From positions 22,552 through 86,551 of the forward strand of contig NZ_UUIS01000009.1 in NCBI RefSeq assembly GCF_900589395.1: a DNA stretch of 64,000 nt. The letters are read 5' to 3'. The position numbers and the translations under genes are program-made. This stretch comes from Pseudomonas viridiflava. Its GTDB lineage: Bacteria > Pseudomonadota > Gammaproteobacteria > Pseudomonadales > Pseudomonadaceae. The number at the start of each line of letters is the position of its first letter. Within the stretch, counting starts at the first letter, position 1. Below, in pieces: positions 8,420 through 17,063 of this stretch. The notes beneath the pieces were generated by a model, which did not search any database, was not told the DNA's origin, and saw only the letters and a list, made by a program, of their open reading frames with translations.

Positions 8420-9352
8420 ATGGCAGGTGTAATGGATTCGGTAAACCAGCGCACGCAGCTGGTTGGTCAGAATCGCCTTGAGCTGTTGCTGTTTCGTCTG
8501 CAAGGCAAACAGCTCTATGGGATCAACGTTTTCAAGGTCAAAGAAGTACTGCAATGCCCCAAACTCACCATCATGCCCAAGTCGAGCAAGATCGTGCGTG
8601 GCGTTGCCAGTATCCGTGGCGGCACGATCCCGATCCTGGACCTGGCCATGGCCACCGGTTCCGCCGGGATGATCTCGCTGGAAAACACCTTCGTGATCAT
8701 CACCGAGTACAACACCAAGGTGCAGGGTTTCCTGGTGCATTCGGTCGAACGCATCGTGAACATGAACTGGGAAGAGATCCATCCGCCACCCAAGGGCACC
8801 GGTCGCGATCACTACCTGACCGCCGTGACCCGTGTTGACAATCAATTGGTCGAGATCATCGACGTCGAGAAAATCCTGGCCGAGGTGGCGCCGATCGCCG
8901 AGGCGGTCTCGGCCGGCGTGATCGACGAAGAAACCCATCACAAGGCCGTCTCGCTGCGGGTATTGACGGTCGATGATTCGTCGGTGGCGCGCAAGCAGGT
9001 CAGCCGTTGCCTGGAAACGGTCGGCGTCGAAGTGGTCGCGCTCAACGATGGTCGCCAGGCCCTGGATTACCTGCTGGCCTTGATCGCCGAGGGCAAAAAA
9101 CCCGAAGAAGAATTCCTGATGATGATCTCCGACATTGAAATGCCGGAGATGGATGGCTATACCTTGACAGCAGCCATACGCAACGACCCACGCATGAACA
9201 AGCTGCACATCACCTTGCACACCTCCCTATCGGGGGTGTTCAACCAGGCGATGGTCAAGAAAGTAGGCGCCGATGATTTCCTGGCGAAATTCCGTCCCGA
9301 TGATCTGGCAGCTCGCGTCGTGTCACGCATCAAGGCGGCAGACCACACGTGA
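8420..9352 (+). CDS. cheV: CheV: CheW-receiver chemotaxis coupling protein
   Basis: 310 residues. A CheW-like domain (about 20-165: LELLLFRLQGKQLYGINVFKVKE, then RGGTIPILDLAMA) is followed by a CheY-like receiver (about 178-305) with acidic pocket DDSS, phospho-acceptor Asp in MMISDIEMPEMDG, and conserved Lys in FLAKFRPDD. It couples chemoreceptors to CheA and is adjustable by phosphorylation. ATG at 8420. cheR follows after 84 bp. Confidence 0.95.
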   Translation: MAGVMDSVNQRTQLVGQNRLELLLFRLQGKQLYGINVFKVKEVLQCPKLTIMPKSSKIVRGVASIRGGTIPILDLAMATGSAGMISLENTFVIITEYNTKVQGFLVHSVERIVNMNWEEIHPPPKGTGRDHYLTAVTRVDNQLVEIIDVEKILAEVAPIAEAVSAGVIDEETHHKAVSLRVLTVDDSSVARKQVSRCLETVGVEVVALNDGRQALDYLLALIAEGKKPEEEFLMMISDIEMPEMDGYTLTAAIRNDPRMNKLHITLHTSLSGVFNQAMVKKVGADDFLAKFRPDDLAARVVSRIKAADHT

Positions 9353-9386
9353 GTGTGGTGAGTCACAGTCGGTTGCGAATCTCCAC

Positions 9387-9408
9387 ACCAGGGGTCTTGC
9401 ACCCTGGT
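9387..9408 (+). other. Hairpin in the cheV-cheR gap
   Basis: ACCAGGG, an eight-base loop, CCCTGGT: a perfect 7-bp stem ending 14 bases before the cheR ribosome site. No T-run, so it is more likely an mRNA structure between coupled genes than a terminator. Confidence 0.4.
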
Positions 9409-9436
9409 CGTTCACCTGATTTAAGAGGCGGTACCT

Positions 9437-10264
9437 TTGTCTACGGGTAATTTGGATTTTGAACAGTTCCGGGTCTTTCTGGAAAAAGCCTGTGGCATCC
9501 TGCTAGGTGAAAACAAGCAGTATCTGGTGTCCAGCCGCCTCAACAAGTTGATGGAGCAGCAGGGCATCAAGAGCTTGGGCGAGCTGGTGCAGCGGATGCA
9601 GTCCCAACCCCGCAGCGGCTTGCGTGAGCAGGTGGTCGATGCGATGACCACCAACGAGACTCTGTGGTTTCGCGATACCTATCCTTTCGAGGTGCTCAAG
9701 AACAAGGTGCTTCCAGAGCAGATCAAGGCCAGTCCCGGCCAGCGCCTGCGTATCTGGTCGGCCGCCTGTTCGTCCGGCCAGGAGCCGTATTCGTTGTCGA
9801 TGTCGATCGACGAGTTCGAGCGCAGCAACCCCGGCCAGCTCAAGAGCGGTGTGCAGATCGTGGCCACCGACCTTTCGAGCCTGATGCTCAATAACTGCAA
9901 GAGCGGCGAATACGACAGCCTGGCCATTGGTCGCGGCCTGTCGCCGGAGCGCCTGCAGCGGTACTTCGACACCAAGGCGCCAGGTCGCTGGGCCGTCAAG
10001 GCGCCGATCAAGAGCCGCGTCGAATTCCGTTCGTTCAACCTGCTCGACAGCTATGCCAGCCTGGGCAAGTTCGACATCGTGTTTTGCCGCAACGTGCTGA
10101 TCTACTTTTCCGCCGAGGTCAAGAAAGACATCCTGTTGCGCATTCACAGCGTGCTCAAGCCCGGTGGCTACCTGTTCCTCGGAGCGTCCGAGGCCCTCAA
10201 CGGATTGCCCGACCACTACCAGATGGTCCAATGCAGCCCGGGCATCATCTACAAGGCCAAGTAA
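9437..10264 (+). CDS. cheR: CheR chemoreceptor glutamate methyltransferase
   Basis: 275 residues with a TTG start: AAGAGGCGG lies upstream and no ATG or GTG fits the conserved N-terminus (NLDFEQFRVFLEKACG). An N-terminal helical domain (to about 75) precedes the SAM-binding domain: LRIWSAACSSGQEPYSLSM (about 103-121), VATDLSS, and FDIVFCRNVLIYFS (about 213-226). It methylates receptor glutamates for adaptation. Located directly upstream of flgB but separated by a hairpin and a sigma54 promoter. Confidence 0.95.
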   Translation: MSTGNLDFEQFRVFLEKACGILLGENKQYLVSSRLNKLMEQQGIKSLGELVQRMQSQPRSGLREQVVDAMTTNETLWFRDTYPFEVLKNKVLPEQIKASPGQRLRIWSAACSSGQEPYSLSMSIDEFERSNPGQLKSGVQIVATDLSSLMLNNCKSGEYDSLAIGRGLSPERLQRYFDTKAPGRWAVKAPIKSRVEFRSFNLLDSYASLGKFDIVFCRNVLIYFSAEVKKDILLRIHSVLKPGGYLFLGASEALNGLPDHYQMVQCSPGIIYKAK

Positions 10265-10274
10265 CCAGGCTTTC

Positions 10275-10302
10275 GCCGCTGCGGGCTGTGCCACGCAGCG
10301 GC
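10275..10302 (+). terminator. Stem-loop after cheR
   Basis: GCCGCTGCG, a ten-base loop, CGCAGCGGC: a perfect 9-bp GC-rich stem starting 11 bases after the cheR stop. The following AACTTCTCT is not a proper T-run, so termination efficiency is uncertain. Confidence 0.5.
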
Positions 10303-10407
10303 AACTTCTCTGCCAGTCCCTGGCAAAAAAACGACACTCTCCTTGCCGTCACCGCTCCCCCTGCGGTAATCCCTTGCCGCTTTTCTGGCAGGCCTGCCGC
10401 CTGCAGG

Positions 10408-10423
10408 TGGCAAAACCCTTGCA
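10408..10423 (+). promoter_or_regulatory. Sigma54 promoter of flgBCDE
   Basis: TGGCAA-AACCC-TTGCA, 10 of 11 consensus bases with GG-N10-GC spacing. Predicted start near 10434, about 70 bp before flgB. The rest of the 240-bp cheR-flgB gap shows nothing else clear. Confidence 0.85.
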
Positions 10424-10504
10424 AACATTGCGTTCGGCAACATGGCATGACGATTGCTTTGTCTGTGATACGTACATCAGGTCAACCGGTAAAGGTTTCC
10501 CGAC

Positions 10505-10915
10505 ATGAGCATCAACTTCGATAAAGCGCTGGGTATCCACGAAAAAGCCCTTAACTTTCGCGCCCAGCGGGCCGAGGTGTTGGCCAACAACATTTCCAAC
10601 GCCGACACGCCAGGCTACAAGGCGCGTGACCTGGACTTCTCTGCGGTCCTGGCTGCCGAGACCGAGAAGGCCGGCAAGGGCCAGTTCGCGATGAACACCA
10701 CCAACGGTCGTCATATCGAGGCTCAGGGCAGTGGCGGCGCCACCGAGGGCGTGTTGCTGTATCGCACCCCGTCGGCTCCATCGCTGGACCAGAACACCGT
10801 CGACTCGCAAGTGGAGCAGGCCAGCTACACCCAGAATTCCATGTCGTTCCAGGCCAGCTTCACGCTGCTCAACAGTAAGTTCAAAGGGCTGGTATCGGCC
10901 CTGCGCGGAGAGTGA
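10505..10915 (+). CDS. flgB: FlgB proximal rod protein
   Basis: 136 residues, normal size. The N-terminal rod signature ANNISNADTPGYKARDLDF (about 28-46) and the C-terminal heptad region (VEQASYTQNSMSFQASFTLLNSKFKGLVSALRGE) form the coiled coil typical of axial proteins. First gene of flgBCDE, three bases before flgC. Confidence 0.95.
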   Translation: MSINFDKALGIHEKALNFRAQRAEVLANNISNADTPGYKARDLDFSAVLAAETEKAGKGQFAMNTTNGRHIEAQGSGGATEGVLLYRTPSAPSLDQNTVDSQVEQASYTQNSMSFQASFTLLNSKFKGLVSALRGE

Positions 10916-10918
10916 TTC

Positions 10919-11362
10919 ATGTCGCTATCGAATGTCTTCAACATTGCCGGCAGCGCCATGAGTGCCCAGACCACGCGTCTGAACACCACTGCCAGTAACA
11001 TCGCCAACGCTGAAACCGTGTCGTCGAGCATGGACCAGACCTACCGCGCCCGTCACCCGGTGTTCGCCACCGTGCTTGAAGGCCAGCAATCGATCGGTGG
11101 CGGTTCGCTGTTCCAGGACCAGGGCCAGGCCGGGCAGGGCGTTCAGGTCTCGGGCATCATCGAGGACGCTTCCAACCTCGAGGCCCGCTACGAGCCCAAT
11201 CATCCTTCCGCCGACGGCAACGGGTATGTGTATTACCCCAACGTCAATGTCGTGGAAGAAATGGCCGACATGATCTCCGCCAGTCGTTCGTTCCAGACCA
11301 ACGTCGAGATCATGAACACCGCCAAAACCATGATGCAGAAGGTACTGACCCTGGGTCAGTAA
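10919..11362 (+). CDS. flgC: FlgC proximal rod protein
   Basis: 147 residues. N-terminal axial motif (QTTRLNTTASNIANAETV), middle PNHPSADGNGYVYYPNVN, and C-terminal MISASRSFQTNVEIMNTAKTMMQK, all diagnostic for FlgC. GGAGAG precedes the ATG. Polymerises with FlgB, FlgF and FlgG to form the rod. Confidence 0.96.
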   Translation: MSLSNVFNIAGSAMSAQTTRLNTTASNIANAETVSSSMDQTYRARHPVFATVLEGQQSIGGGSLFQDQGQAGQGVQVSGIIEDASNLEARYEPNHPSADGNGYVYYPNVNVVEEMADMISASRSFQTNVEIMNTAKTMMQKVLTLGQ

Positions 11363-11376
11363 TGAGGGATTGAGCC

Positions 11377-12060
11377 ATGGCTGTTGAAAACGATGTATCG
11401 GCGAAATTCATCAACTCGCTGCAGAACCCGACCAAGACCAAGACCAACGACGGCACCAGTGCCCTGGGCAAGGATGCGTTCCTGCAACTGCTGGTGACCC
11501 AGATGAAGAACCAGAACCCTCTGGATCCTCAGGACAACACCCAGTTCGTGGCCCAGCTGGCGCAATTCAGCAGCCTGGAAAGCATGCAGAACCTGACCGG
11601 CACGGTTGACTCCATCGCCACGATCTACAAGTCGTCGCAAGCCTTGCAGGCCTCTTCGCTGGTCGGGCGCTCCGTGATCGTCGAGGCTAGCAGCGTGCAC
11701 GTCGACGCCGGCAAGGGCCTGACAGGTTCAGTCGTCGTCCCGGCCACCACCACCAGCACCACCCTCAGCGTCTACGATGCCAACGGCACCCTGGCCGACA
11801 CGGTGGACCTGGGCGCCTTGCCGGTTGGCAACCAGAGCTTCACCTGGGACGGCATCAAGGATGACGGCAGCGCAGCACCGGCTGGCAACTACACCTTCAA
11901 GGTCAACGGCTCGATCAATGGCGAGGGCACCGCGCTCAGCACCTACCTGCCGGCGACGGTCAACAGCGTGACAACAGCCACCACTGGCGGCGACATGACC
12001 CTTAACCTGGCCGGCGGCAGCAGCATCGCCCTGTCCAAAGTTCAGACCATCGGATTGTAA
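11377..12060 (+). CDS. flgD: FlgD hook-capping scaffold
   Basis: 227 residues. The conserved N-terminus LGKDAFLQLLVTQMKNQNPLDPQDNTQFVAQLAQFSSLE (about 28-66) is the FlgD export and capping signature. A beta-rich Tudor/FnIII-like C-terminal part contains FTWDGIKDDGSAAPAGNYTF. Required to polymerise FlgE at the hook tip. Lies 14 bp after flgC and 28 bp before flgE. Confidence 0.96.
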   Translation: MAVENDVSAKFINSLQNPTKTKTNDGTSALGKDAFLQLLVTQMKNQNPLDPQDNTQFVAQLAQFSSLESMQNLTGTVDSIATIYKSSQALQASSLVGRSVIVEASSVHVDAGKGLTGSVVVPATTTSTTLSVYDANGTLADTVDLGALPVGNQSFTWDGIKDDGSAAPAGNYTFKVNGSINGEGTALSTYLPATVNSVTTATTGGDMTLNLAGGSSIALSKVQTIGL

Positions 12061-12088
12061 GAGCCGGACAGACGGCGAGGAGTTGTAA

Positions 12089-13414
12089 ATGTCTTTCAAT
12101 ATCGGCCTGAGTGGTCTCTTTGCGGCCAACAAGCATCTTGACGTCACCGGCAACAACATTGCCAACGTCGCCACCACCGGCTTCAAGTCGTCGCGCGTCG
12201 AGTTCCGCGACCAGTATGCCCAGTCGATCGGTGCCACCACCGGCGGTGCGGACGTTGGCAGCGGCGTCGCCCTGGGTGATATCTCGCAACGGTTTACCCA
12301 AGGCAACCTGACCACCGGCACCGGCAACAGCCTGGACATGGCCATCAATGGCAGCGGTTTCTTCATGCTGGGCAACAACGGCGAGCGGATGTACACCCGC
12401 GCCGGGGCGTTCCATACCGACCGTGACGGTTTCATCGTCAACAGCGAAGGCATGAACCTCAAGGGCTACAACGTGAACGCCAGCGGCGCTGTCAATGTCG
12501 GCACCCTGAGCGACCTGCGCATCGACACATCCAATATCGCACCGGCGACCACCTCGCAGATCACCAATGCCGCGAACCTTAACTCCACGTCCACCACGCC
12601 GACGTTGACGACGTTCGATGCGGCCGACACCAAGTCGTACAACTACAAGTACGACACCCCGATCTATGACACCCAGGGCAATGAGCACAAGCTCGAGAAC
12701 TACTTCGTCAAGACCGGCGTCAATACCTGGTCGATGCACAGCCTGATCGATGGCCGCAGCATTGCCGACCCGACGACCACGACGTCCACTGAAACCCAGC
12801 TGACCTTCGACTCCGGCGGCAACCTGATCCTCTCGGGCACCGGCGCGCCGGTCTCCTCGGGCGCCGTGACGGTCAATGCCGACGGCACCCTGCAGGTCAA
12901 TGGCTGGGTGCCTGGCGCGCAGACCGGCAGTGGCGCCACCGCCGCCTGGGCCGCCAATGGCGCGGCGAGCTCCACCACCGGCATCAAGCTGGACATGACT
13001 GGCGTCAAGCAGACCGCCGCCGCCTCCGGCCCGATCAGCCAGAGCCAGAATGGCTATGCCACCGGCCAGGTCAGTTCCTTGAGCGTCGATGACAACGGCA
13101 GCATGTTCGCCACCTACACCAACGGCCAGTCGAAAGTCATCGGCCAGGTGTCGCTGACCACCTTCGCCAACGTGCAGGGCCTGGCATCGGCCGGTGGCAC
13201 CAACTGGCGCGAGACCTACGCATCGGGCGTACCGGTCAGTGGCGCACCACAGACCGGTACCCTGGGCACTGTCACCGGCCAGGCACTGGAAGAATCCAAC
13301 GTCGACCTGACCGCGGAACTGGTTGAGCTGATCAAGGCGCAAAGCAACTACCAGGCGAACGCCAAGACCATCTCCACCCAGAGCACCATCCTGCAGACCA
13401 CCATCCAGATGTAA
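12089..13414 (+). CDS. flgE: FlgE hook protein
   Basis: 441 residues. N-terminal axial region (LSGLFAANKHLDVTGNNIANVATTGFKSSRVEF), D1 region with FFMLGNNGERMYTRAGAFH, one FlaE-type D2 domain (about 172-310, KYDTPIYDTQGNEHKLENYFVK), and the C-terminal signature SNVDLTAELVELIKAQSNYQANAKTISTQSTILQTTI. This is the canonical hook subunit, closing the flgBCDE operon before a clear terminator. A second, longer paralogue follows. Confidence 0.96.
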   Translation: MSFNIGLSGLFAANKHLDVTGNNIANVATTGFKSSRVEFRDQYAQSIGATTGGADVGSGVALGDISQRFTQGNLTTGTGNSLDMAINGSGFFMLGNNGERMYTRAGAFHTDRDGFIVNSEGMNLKGYNVNASGAVNVGTLSDLRIDTSNIAPATTSQITNAANLNSTSTTPTLTTFDAADTKSYNYKYDTPIYDTQGNEHKLENYFVKTGVNTWSMHSLIDGRSIADPTTTTSTETQLTFDSGGNLILSGTGAPVSSGAVTVNADGTLQVNGWVPGAQTGSGATAAWAANGAASSTTGIKLDMTGVKQTAAASGPISQSQNGYATGQVSSLSVDDNGSMFATYTNGQSKVIGQVSLTTFANVQGLASAGGTNWRETYASGVPVSGAPQTGTLGTVTGQALEESNVDLTAELVELIKAQSNYQANAKTISTQSTILQTTIQM

Positions 13415-13434
13415 TGTCTGCGGTGTGAGTCTGG

Positions 13435-13463
13435 AAAAGCCCCTGCTTGCAGGGGCTTTTTTT
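13435..13463 (+). terminator. Rho-independent terminator after flgE
   Basis: AAAAGCCCCTG-CTTG-CAGGGGCTTTTTTT: a perfect stem with short loop followed by a run of seven T. It separates flgBCDE from the second hook gene. Confidence 0.93.
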
Positions 13464-13509
13464 ATGCCTGGCAATTGAATCTGTGACGCTGTCGTCAGCC
13501 TGAAAGCCT

Positions 13510-13525
13510 TGGGAAAGTTCCTGCT
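13510..13525 (+). promoter_or_regulatory. Candidate sigma54 promoter of the second hook gene
   Basis: TGGGAA-AGTTC-CTGCT, 8 of 11 consensus bases with correct GG-N10-GC spacing. It lies between the flgE terminator and the paralogue. Predicted start near 13536, giving a leader of about 138 bases. Weaker than the other sigma54 sites in the window. Confidence 0.5.
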
Positions 13526-13673
13526 TTCAACTGTGGAAATTCCCACTTTCATCGGTGCGAGACTGAAATTCGCCTGTGTTCAGGCCGGTGCATGCGCAAT
13601 GGATGCCGGTGCCTGGATGGCGAACCTTTTAGCCTCTCAGTGAAAGGCCGCGCCAGGCGGCTCAGGAGTTTCC

Positions 13674-15467
13674 ATGACATTCAATGTTGCCATGAGCGGG
13701 CTGCGCGCGGCCCACAAGCGCCTTGAAGTGGCGGGTAACAACATCGCCAACGTCGGCACCGTCGGCTTCAAGTCTTCCCGGGCCGAGTTCGCGGCCTTGT
13801 ATTCGGCGGCGCAATCGGGTGGCGGCCACAACACGGTGGGTGATGGTGTCCGCTTGGCCAATATCGCGCAAAACTTCAGCTCTGGCGTGGCCATGAGCAG
13901 CCAGGGCGCGCCACTGGACATGCGTATCCAGGGCAATGGTTTTTTCGTGGTCAGCGAACACGGCTCGCTGGCCTATACCCGTGCTGGTGCCTTCCACAAG
14001 GATGCCGAGGATTTCATCGTCGACAGTGATGGCAACCGCTTGCAGGGCTATGGCGTCGACACTCGGGGCGCCCTGGTCAATGGCGTGCGCAGCGACCTGA
14101 AGATCGACACTTCGATCATGCAGCCCACGGCCAGCCGGGCGGTCAGCCAGGTGGTAAACCTGGGGGCCGGCATGCCTTCGCTGGCCGCGCTGCGCCCATT
14201 CGATGCCAATGACCCCGCCACCTATACCCGAGTGGTGACGCGTACGATCCAGGACCAGGGCGTGCCGGCAGTGCCCGAGCGGGTCGATGCCGGTGGCGTG
14301 GTCATTCGGCCGGGCCGCCCGGCGGTGCCACCGGCCGATCATGAATTCAAGCAGTACCTGGTCAAGACCGATGCCGATCGCTGGGATGTGTACGTCACGA
14401 TCGACGGCCGCAGCCCGCTGGACCCGGCAGCCAGCACGCCGCTGCAATGGGCGGTGCGCCGGCACAGCGATGGCAGCACGGTGCTGGCCGGCGGTAACCG
14501 GCAGGTCAGCAAAACCTCGGACACCGAGTTTGCACTCAGCGGCTGGAAGCCGGCCGTTCAGGTCAATGGACAATGGGCGGCGAGCCCGGCCGGTAATGGC
14601 GGTACAGTGGCCTTGCCACTGCTCGATGGGGCGTCGAGCCTGATCGATGAGGCCGATCCGCTCATGGCGCGCCCGTTGCCGCCCTTTCGTCCAGGCGATG
14701 TCGGGGTCTACAGCAAGATGTTCTCCAGTGCCATCCATGATTCGCTGGGCAATGTCCACGACCTGCGGCAGTACTTCGTCAAGGACGGCACCAACAGCTG
14801 GAAAATGCACGTGCTGGTCAACGACCGCAACCCGGTCGACCCGCAGAGTACCGAGCCCATGACCGCCAGCCTGCTGTTCGACAGCGCCGGCCAGTTGAGC
14901 AGTGTGTCCGGCAGCCCGGGGCTGGAGCTTGATGGTGATGCGCTGGTGATGCAGGGCTGGCTGCCGGCCTGGCAGCCGCGTCGCGGCGAGGCGCTGTGGG
15001 CCCCCAATGGGGCTGTCGCGCACCCGGACGGCCTGCGGATCCAGATTGATCGCCTGACTCAGCACAATGCCGACACCGCGCGCAGTTCGGTGCACGTCGA
15101 TGGTCATGCGCCCGGTACCTTGTCCGGCATCAGTGTAGGGCGTGATGGGGTGTTGCAGGCTTCGTTCAGCAATGGCCTGTACCGGCCCATCGGCCAGGTC
15201 ATGCTGGCACGGTTCAGCAATGAGCAAGGATTGCTGCCGCAGAGCGAAACCCGCTGGCGCCAGACCCATGCGTCGGGCATTGCCGATTATCAGGTGCCGG
15301 GGCAGGGCGGGGTGGGCAGCCTTGTGTCCAGTTCGCTGGAGGCCTCGAACGTCGACCTGACGGCCGAGCTGGTCGAACTGGTGCAGGCGCAGACGGCCTT
15401 TCAAGGCAACTCCAAGGTGATTTCGACTGAAACCAATCTGCTGCAGACCTTGATCCAGTCCACGTAG
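13674..15467 (+). CDS. Second FlgE-like hook protein with tandem D2 domains
   Basis: 597 residues, 156 more than flgE. The ends match FlgE closely: MTFNVAMSGLRAAHKRLEVAGNNIANV at the start and EASNVDLTAELVELVQAQTAFQGNSKVISTETNLLQTLI at the end. The extra length is a second FlaE-type D2 domain: copy 1 at about 176-318 (FKQYLVKTDADRWDVYVTIDGRSPLDP) and copy 2 at about 340-463 (DLRQYFVKDGTNSWKMHVLVNDRNPVDP). Copy 1 carries a proline-rich insert near 197-221. GGAG lies before the ATG. It is transcribed apart from flgE. Whether it is built into the hook or replaces FlgE under some condition is unknown. Confidence 0.9.
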   Translation: MTFNVAMSGLRAAHKRLEVAGNNIANVGTVGFKSSRAEFAALYSAAQSGGGHNTVGDGVRLANIAQNFSSGVAMSSQGAPLDMRIQGNGFFVVSEHGSLAYTRAGAFHKDAEDFIVDSDGNRLQGYGVDTRGALVNGVRSDLKIDTSIMQPTASRAVSQVVNLGAGMPSLAALRPFDANDPATYTRVVTRTIQDQGVPAVPERVDAGGVVIRPGRPAVPPADHEFKQYLVKTDADRWDVYVTIDGRSPLDPAASTPLQWAVRRHSDGSTVLAGGNRQVSKTSDTEFALSGWKPAVQVNGQWAASPAGNGGTVALPLLDGASSLIDEADPLMARPLPPFRPGDVGVYSKMFSSAIHDSLGNVHDLRQYFVKDGTNSWKMHVLVNDRNPVDPQSTEPMTASLLFDSAGQLSSVSGSPGLELDGDALVMQGWLPAWQPRRGEALWAPNGAVAHPDGLRIQIDRLTQHNADTARSSVHVDGHAPGTLSGISVGRDGVLQASFSNGLYRPIGQVMLARFSNEQGLLPQSETRWRQTHASGIADYQVPGQGGVGSLVSSSLEASNVDLTAELVELVQAQTAFQGNSKVISTETNLLQTLIQST

Positions 15468-15525
15468 AAGCGAGCGGTGGGCGATCCGCTTTGGTCGTAA
15501 TACCGTTGACCTGGGGCTCGACAAA

Positions 15526-15636
15526 GCCTGTGGGAGGCGGCTTGCCGGCGATGGCTACGGAGCAGGCGCAGCAGATAGATCGGCCTTGCTGGCCTCATCG
15601 TCGGATCGCCGCCCGCAGCAAGCCGCCTTCCACAGG
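15526..15636. repeat. REP-like composite inverted repeat
   Basis: The left arm reads CCTGTGGGAGGCGGCTTGCC and the right arm AAGCCGCCTTCCACAGG, its inverse apart from small changes. Between them is an internal GGCCTTGCTGGCCTCATCG block. The same arrangement recurs at the right end of the window. This is typical of dispersed extragenic palindromes in the P. putida / P. fluorescens group. Confidence 0.75.
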
Positions 15637-15672
15637 ATTGATATTGTCCTGGAATTCGGGCCTGGCACCGGG

Positions 15673-15769
15673 CTGTGGGAGGCAGCTTGCTGGCGATTGC
15701 TGACTGGCAGGCGCCGGATGTGCACTGCTCATACTGGCCGTGTCGCGGGCAGAGCGTCCTCCCACAAGG
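15673..15769. repeat. Degenerate second copy of the REP-like palindrome
   Basis: Left arm CTGTGGGAGGCAGCTTGCTGG is well kept. The right arm is reduced to GTCCTCCCACAAGG near 15757. It follows the first copy after a short conserved spacer (CGGGCCTGGCACCGGG) that also separates copies at the window's right end. This occupies the gap between the second hook gene and the small secreted protein. Confidence 0.6.
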
Positions 15770-15793
15770 TGCCGAGCCCCGGAGGCGCTTGGG

Positions 15794-15997
15794 TCAGATC
15801 GAGCAGTCGGACTTCACGTAAAAGCCGTTCAGGCGCGTCCAGCCGTGCCCCGGGCTGGTCTGGGCGCAGATCACCCGGTCGACGCCTTGCCATTTGTAAT
15901 AGCGGGCAGGGGCTGCGTGGGCGAGGGCGGCGCAGCTGAGCAGGCTGGCGGCCAGCAGGCCGGTGATGCCGTGGCGCCAGCCACAAAGGCGTTGCAT
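15794..15997 (-). CDS. Small secreted protein of unknown function
   Basis: 67 residues from the ATG at 15997, which has TGGAG seven bases before it; an in-frame ATG 13 codons upstream has no site. The N-terminus is a clear signal peptide (GITGLLAASLLSCAALAHA, cleavage after AHA). The mature part is about 43 residues with two cysteines (VICAQT and VKSDCSI) that could form a disulfide, plus aromatic residues (ARYYKWQGVDR). It is the only minus-strand gene in the flg plus-strand run. I do not recognise the family. Confidence 0.65.
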   Translation of the reverse strand: MQRLCGWRHGITGLLAASLLSCAALAHAAPARYYKWQGVDRVICAQTSPGHGWTRLNGFYVKSDCSI

Positions 15998-16206
15998 GCG
16001 ATTCTCCAGGAGGCAAACCTCAGAATGCTGAAGCATTGGCCACTACGATAAGCGCACCCTGGCCATTCGCCAAGCGCCGGCCATGAAGTTTTTTTGGCGC
16101 CCGGCGGCAGTTCGTCGCCGCCTTGCCGCCTCCCCTGTGGCGGGCTGTCTCGGCAGGGGGCCTGTCATTGCTGGCCATTGGCAACTTTGTAGGGGTTTTG
16201 GAAAAC

Positions 16207-16222
16207 TGGTCCGAAAATTGCT
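16207..16222 (+). promoter_or_regulatory. Sigma54 promoter of flgFGHIJKL
   Basis: TGGTCC-GAAAA-TTGCT, 9 of 11 consensus bases and correct spacing. Predicted start near 16233, 44 bp before flgF. The remaining ~200 bp back to the small secreted gene show no other gene. Confidence 0.8.
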
Positions 16223-16276
16223 CAGGCATTGCCAGAACAGCTACAGGCGGCAAACGTCTGTCAGAGGAGGAAGACT

Positions 16277-17014
16277 GTGGACAAGTTGCTTTACGTGGCC
16301 ATGACCGGTGCTTCGGAAAACGCCGTTGCGCAAAAGGCGCGTGCCAACAACCTGGCAAACGTATCGACCAATGGCTTTCTGCGCGATTTCGAGCAGGCCC
16401 GGTCGATGCCGGTGTTTGGCGAGGCGCTGCCGTCGCGGGCGTACGCCTTGACCGAACGTCCCGGCACTGACTTTTCCAGCGGCACTTTGATCGAGACCGG
16501 GCGCGACCTGGACATCTCGGTCAATGGCGACGGCTGGATTGCCGTGCAGACCGCTGACGGCGGCGAAGCCTACACCCGCACCTCGGGCATGAACATCGAC
16601 GCCCTGGGCATCCTGCGCGACGGCAGCGGTTTGCCGGTCATGGGCAACGGCGGTCCGATTGCCGTGCCGCCCCAGCAGCAGATCGAGATCGGCTCCGACG
16701 GCACCATCAGTGTCCGCGCCCTGGGTGAAAGCCCGCAGGTGATGGCGCAGATCGACCGCATCAAGCTGGTCAATCCGGACCTGTCGACCATGGAAAAAGG
16801 CCCTGATGGCCTGATCCATACCAAAAGCGGCCAGGCCGCGCCTGTGGATGCCAACGTACGGGTCGAGTCCGGTTTCCTGCAGGCGAGCAACGTCAATGCG
16901 GTCGAGGAAATGACCTCGATCCTGGCCTTGTCCCGGCAGTTCGAATTGCACGTAAAAATGATGAAGACAGCAGAAGAAGACGATGCGGCAATGGCTCGCG
17001 TCTTGCAGATCTGA
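16277..17014 (+). CDS. flgF: FlgF proximal rod protein
   Basis: 245 residues with GTG start; AGAGGAGG ends seven bases before it and the conserved FlgF N-terminus (MDKLLYVAMTGASE) begins there. Signatures include [15 protein letters not shown], the rod-family WIAVQTADGGEAYTRTSGMN and C-terminal NVNAVEEMTSILALSRQFELHVKMMKTAEE. First gene of the flgFGHIJKL run. Confidence 0.95.
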   Translation: MDKLLYVAMTGASENAVAQKARANNLANVSTNGFLRDFEQARSMPVFGEALPSRAYALTERPGTDFSSGTLIETGRDLDISVNGDGWIAVQTADGGEAYTRTSGMNIDALGILRDGSGLPVMGNGGPIAVPPQQQIEIGSDGTISVRALGESPQVMAQIDRIKLVNPDLSTMEKGPDGLIHTKSGQAAPVDANVRVESGFLQASNVNAVEEMTSILALSRQFELHVKMMKTAEEDDAAMARVLQI

Positions 17015-17063
17015 TACCCATTGACAGCCTGCGCCGACAAACCGGCGCTTGAGGAGAAACCCC

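Noticed and set aside
13662..15524. A 620-residue open frame on the minus strand opposite the second hook gene, and similar long frames opposite flgE, flgI, flgK, fleQ, fleR and fliH/fliG
   Set aside because: Translations are rich in His, Arg, Gly and Gln without motifs, and they mirror strongly coding plus-strand genes. They are shadows of high-GC codon bias.
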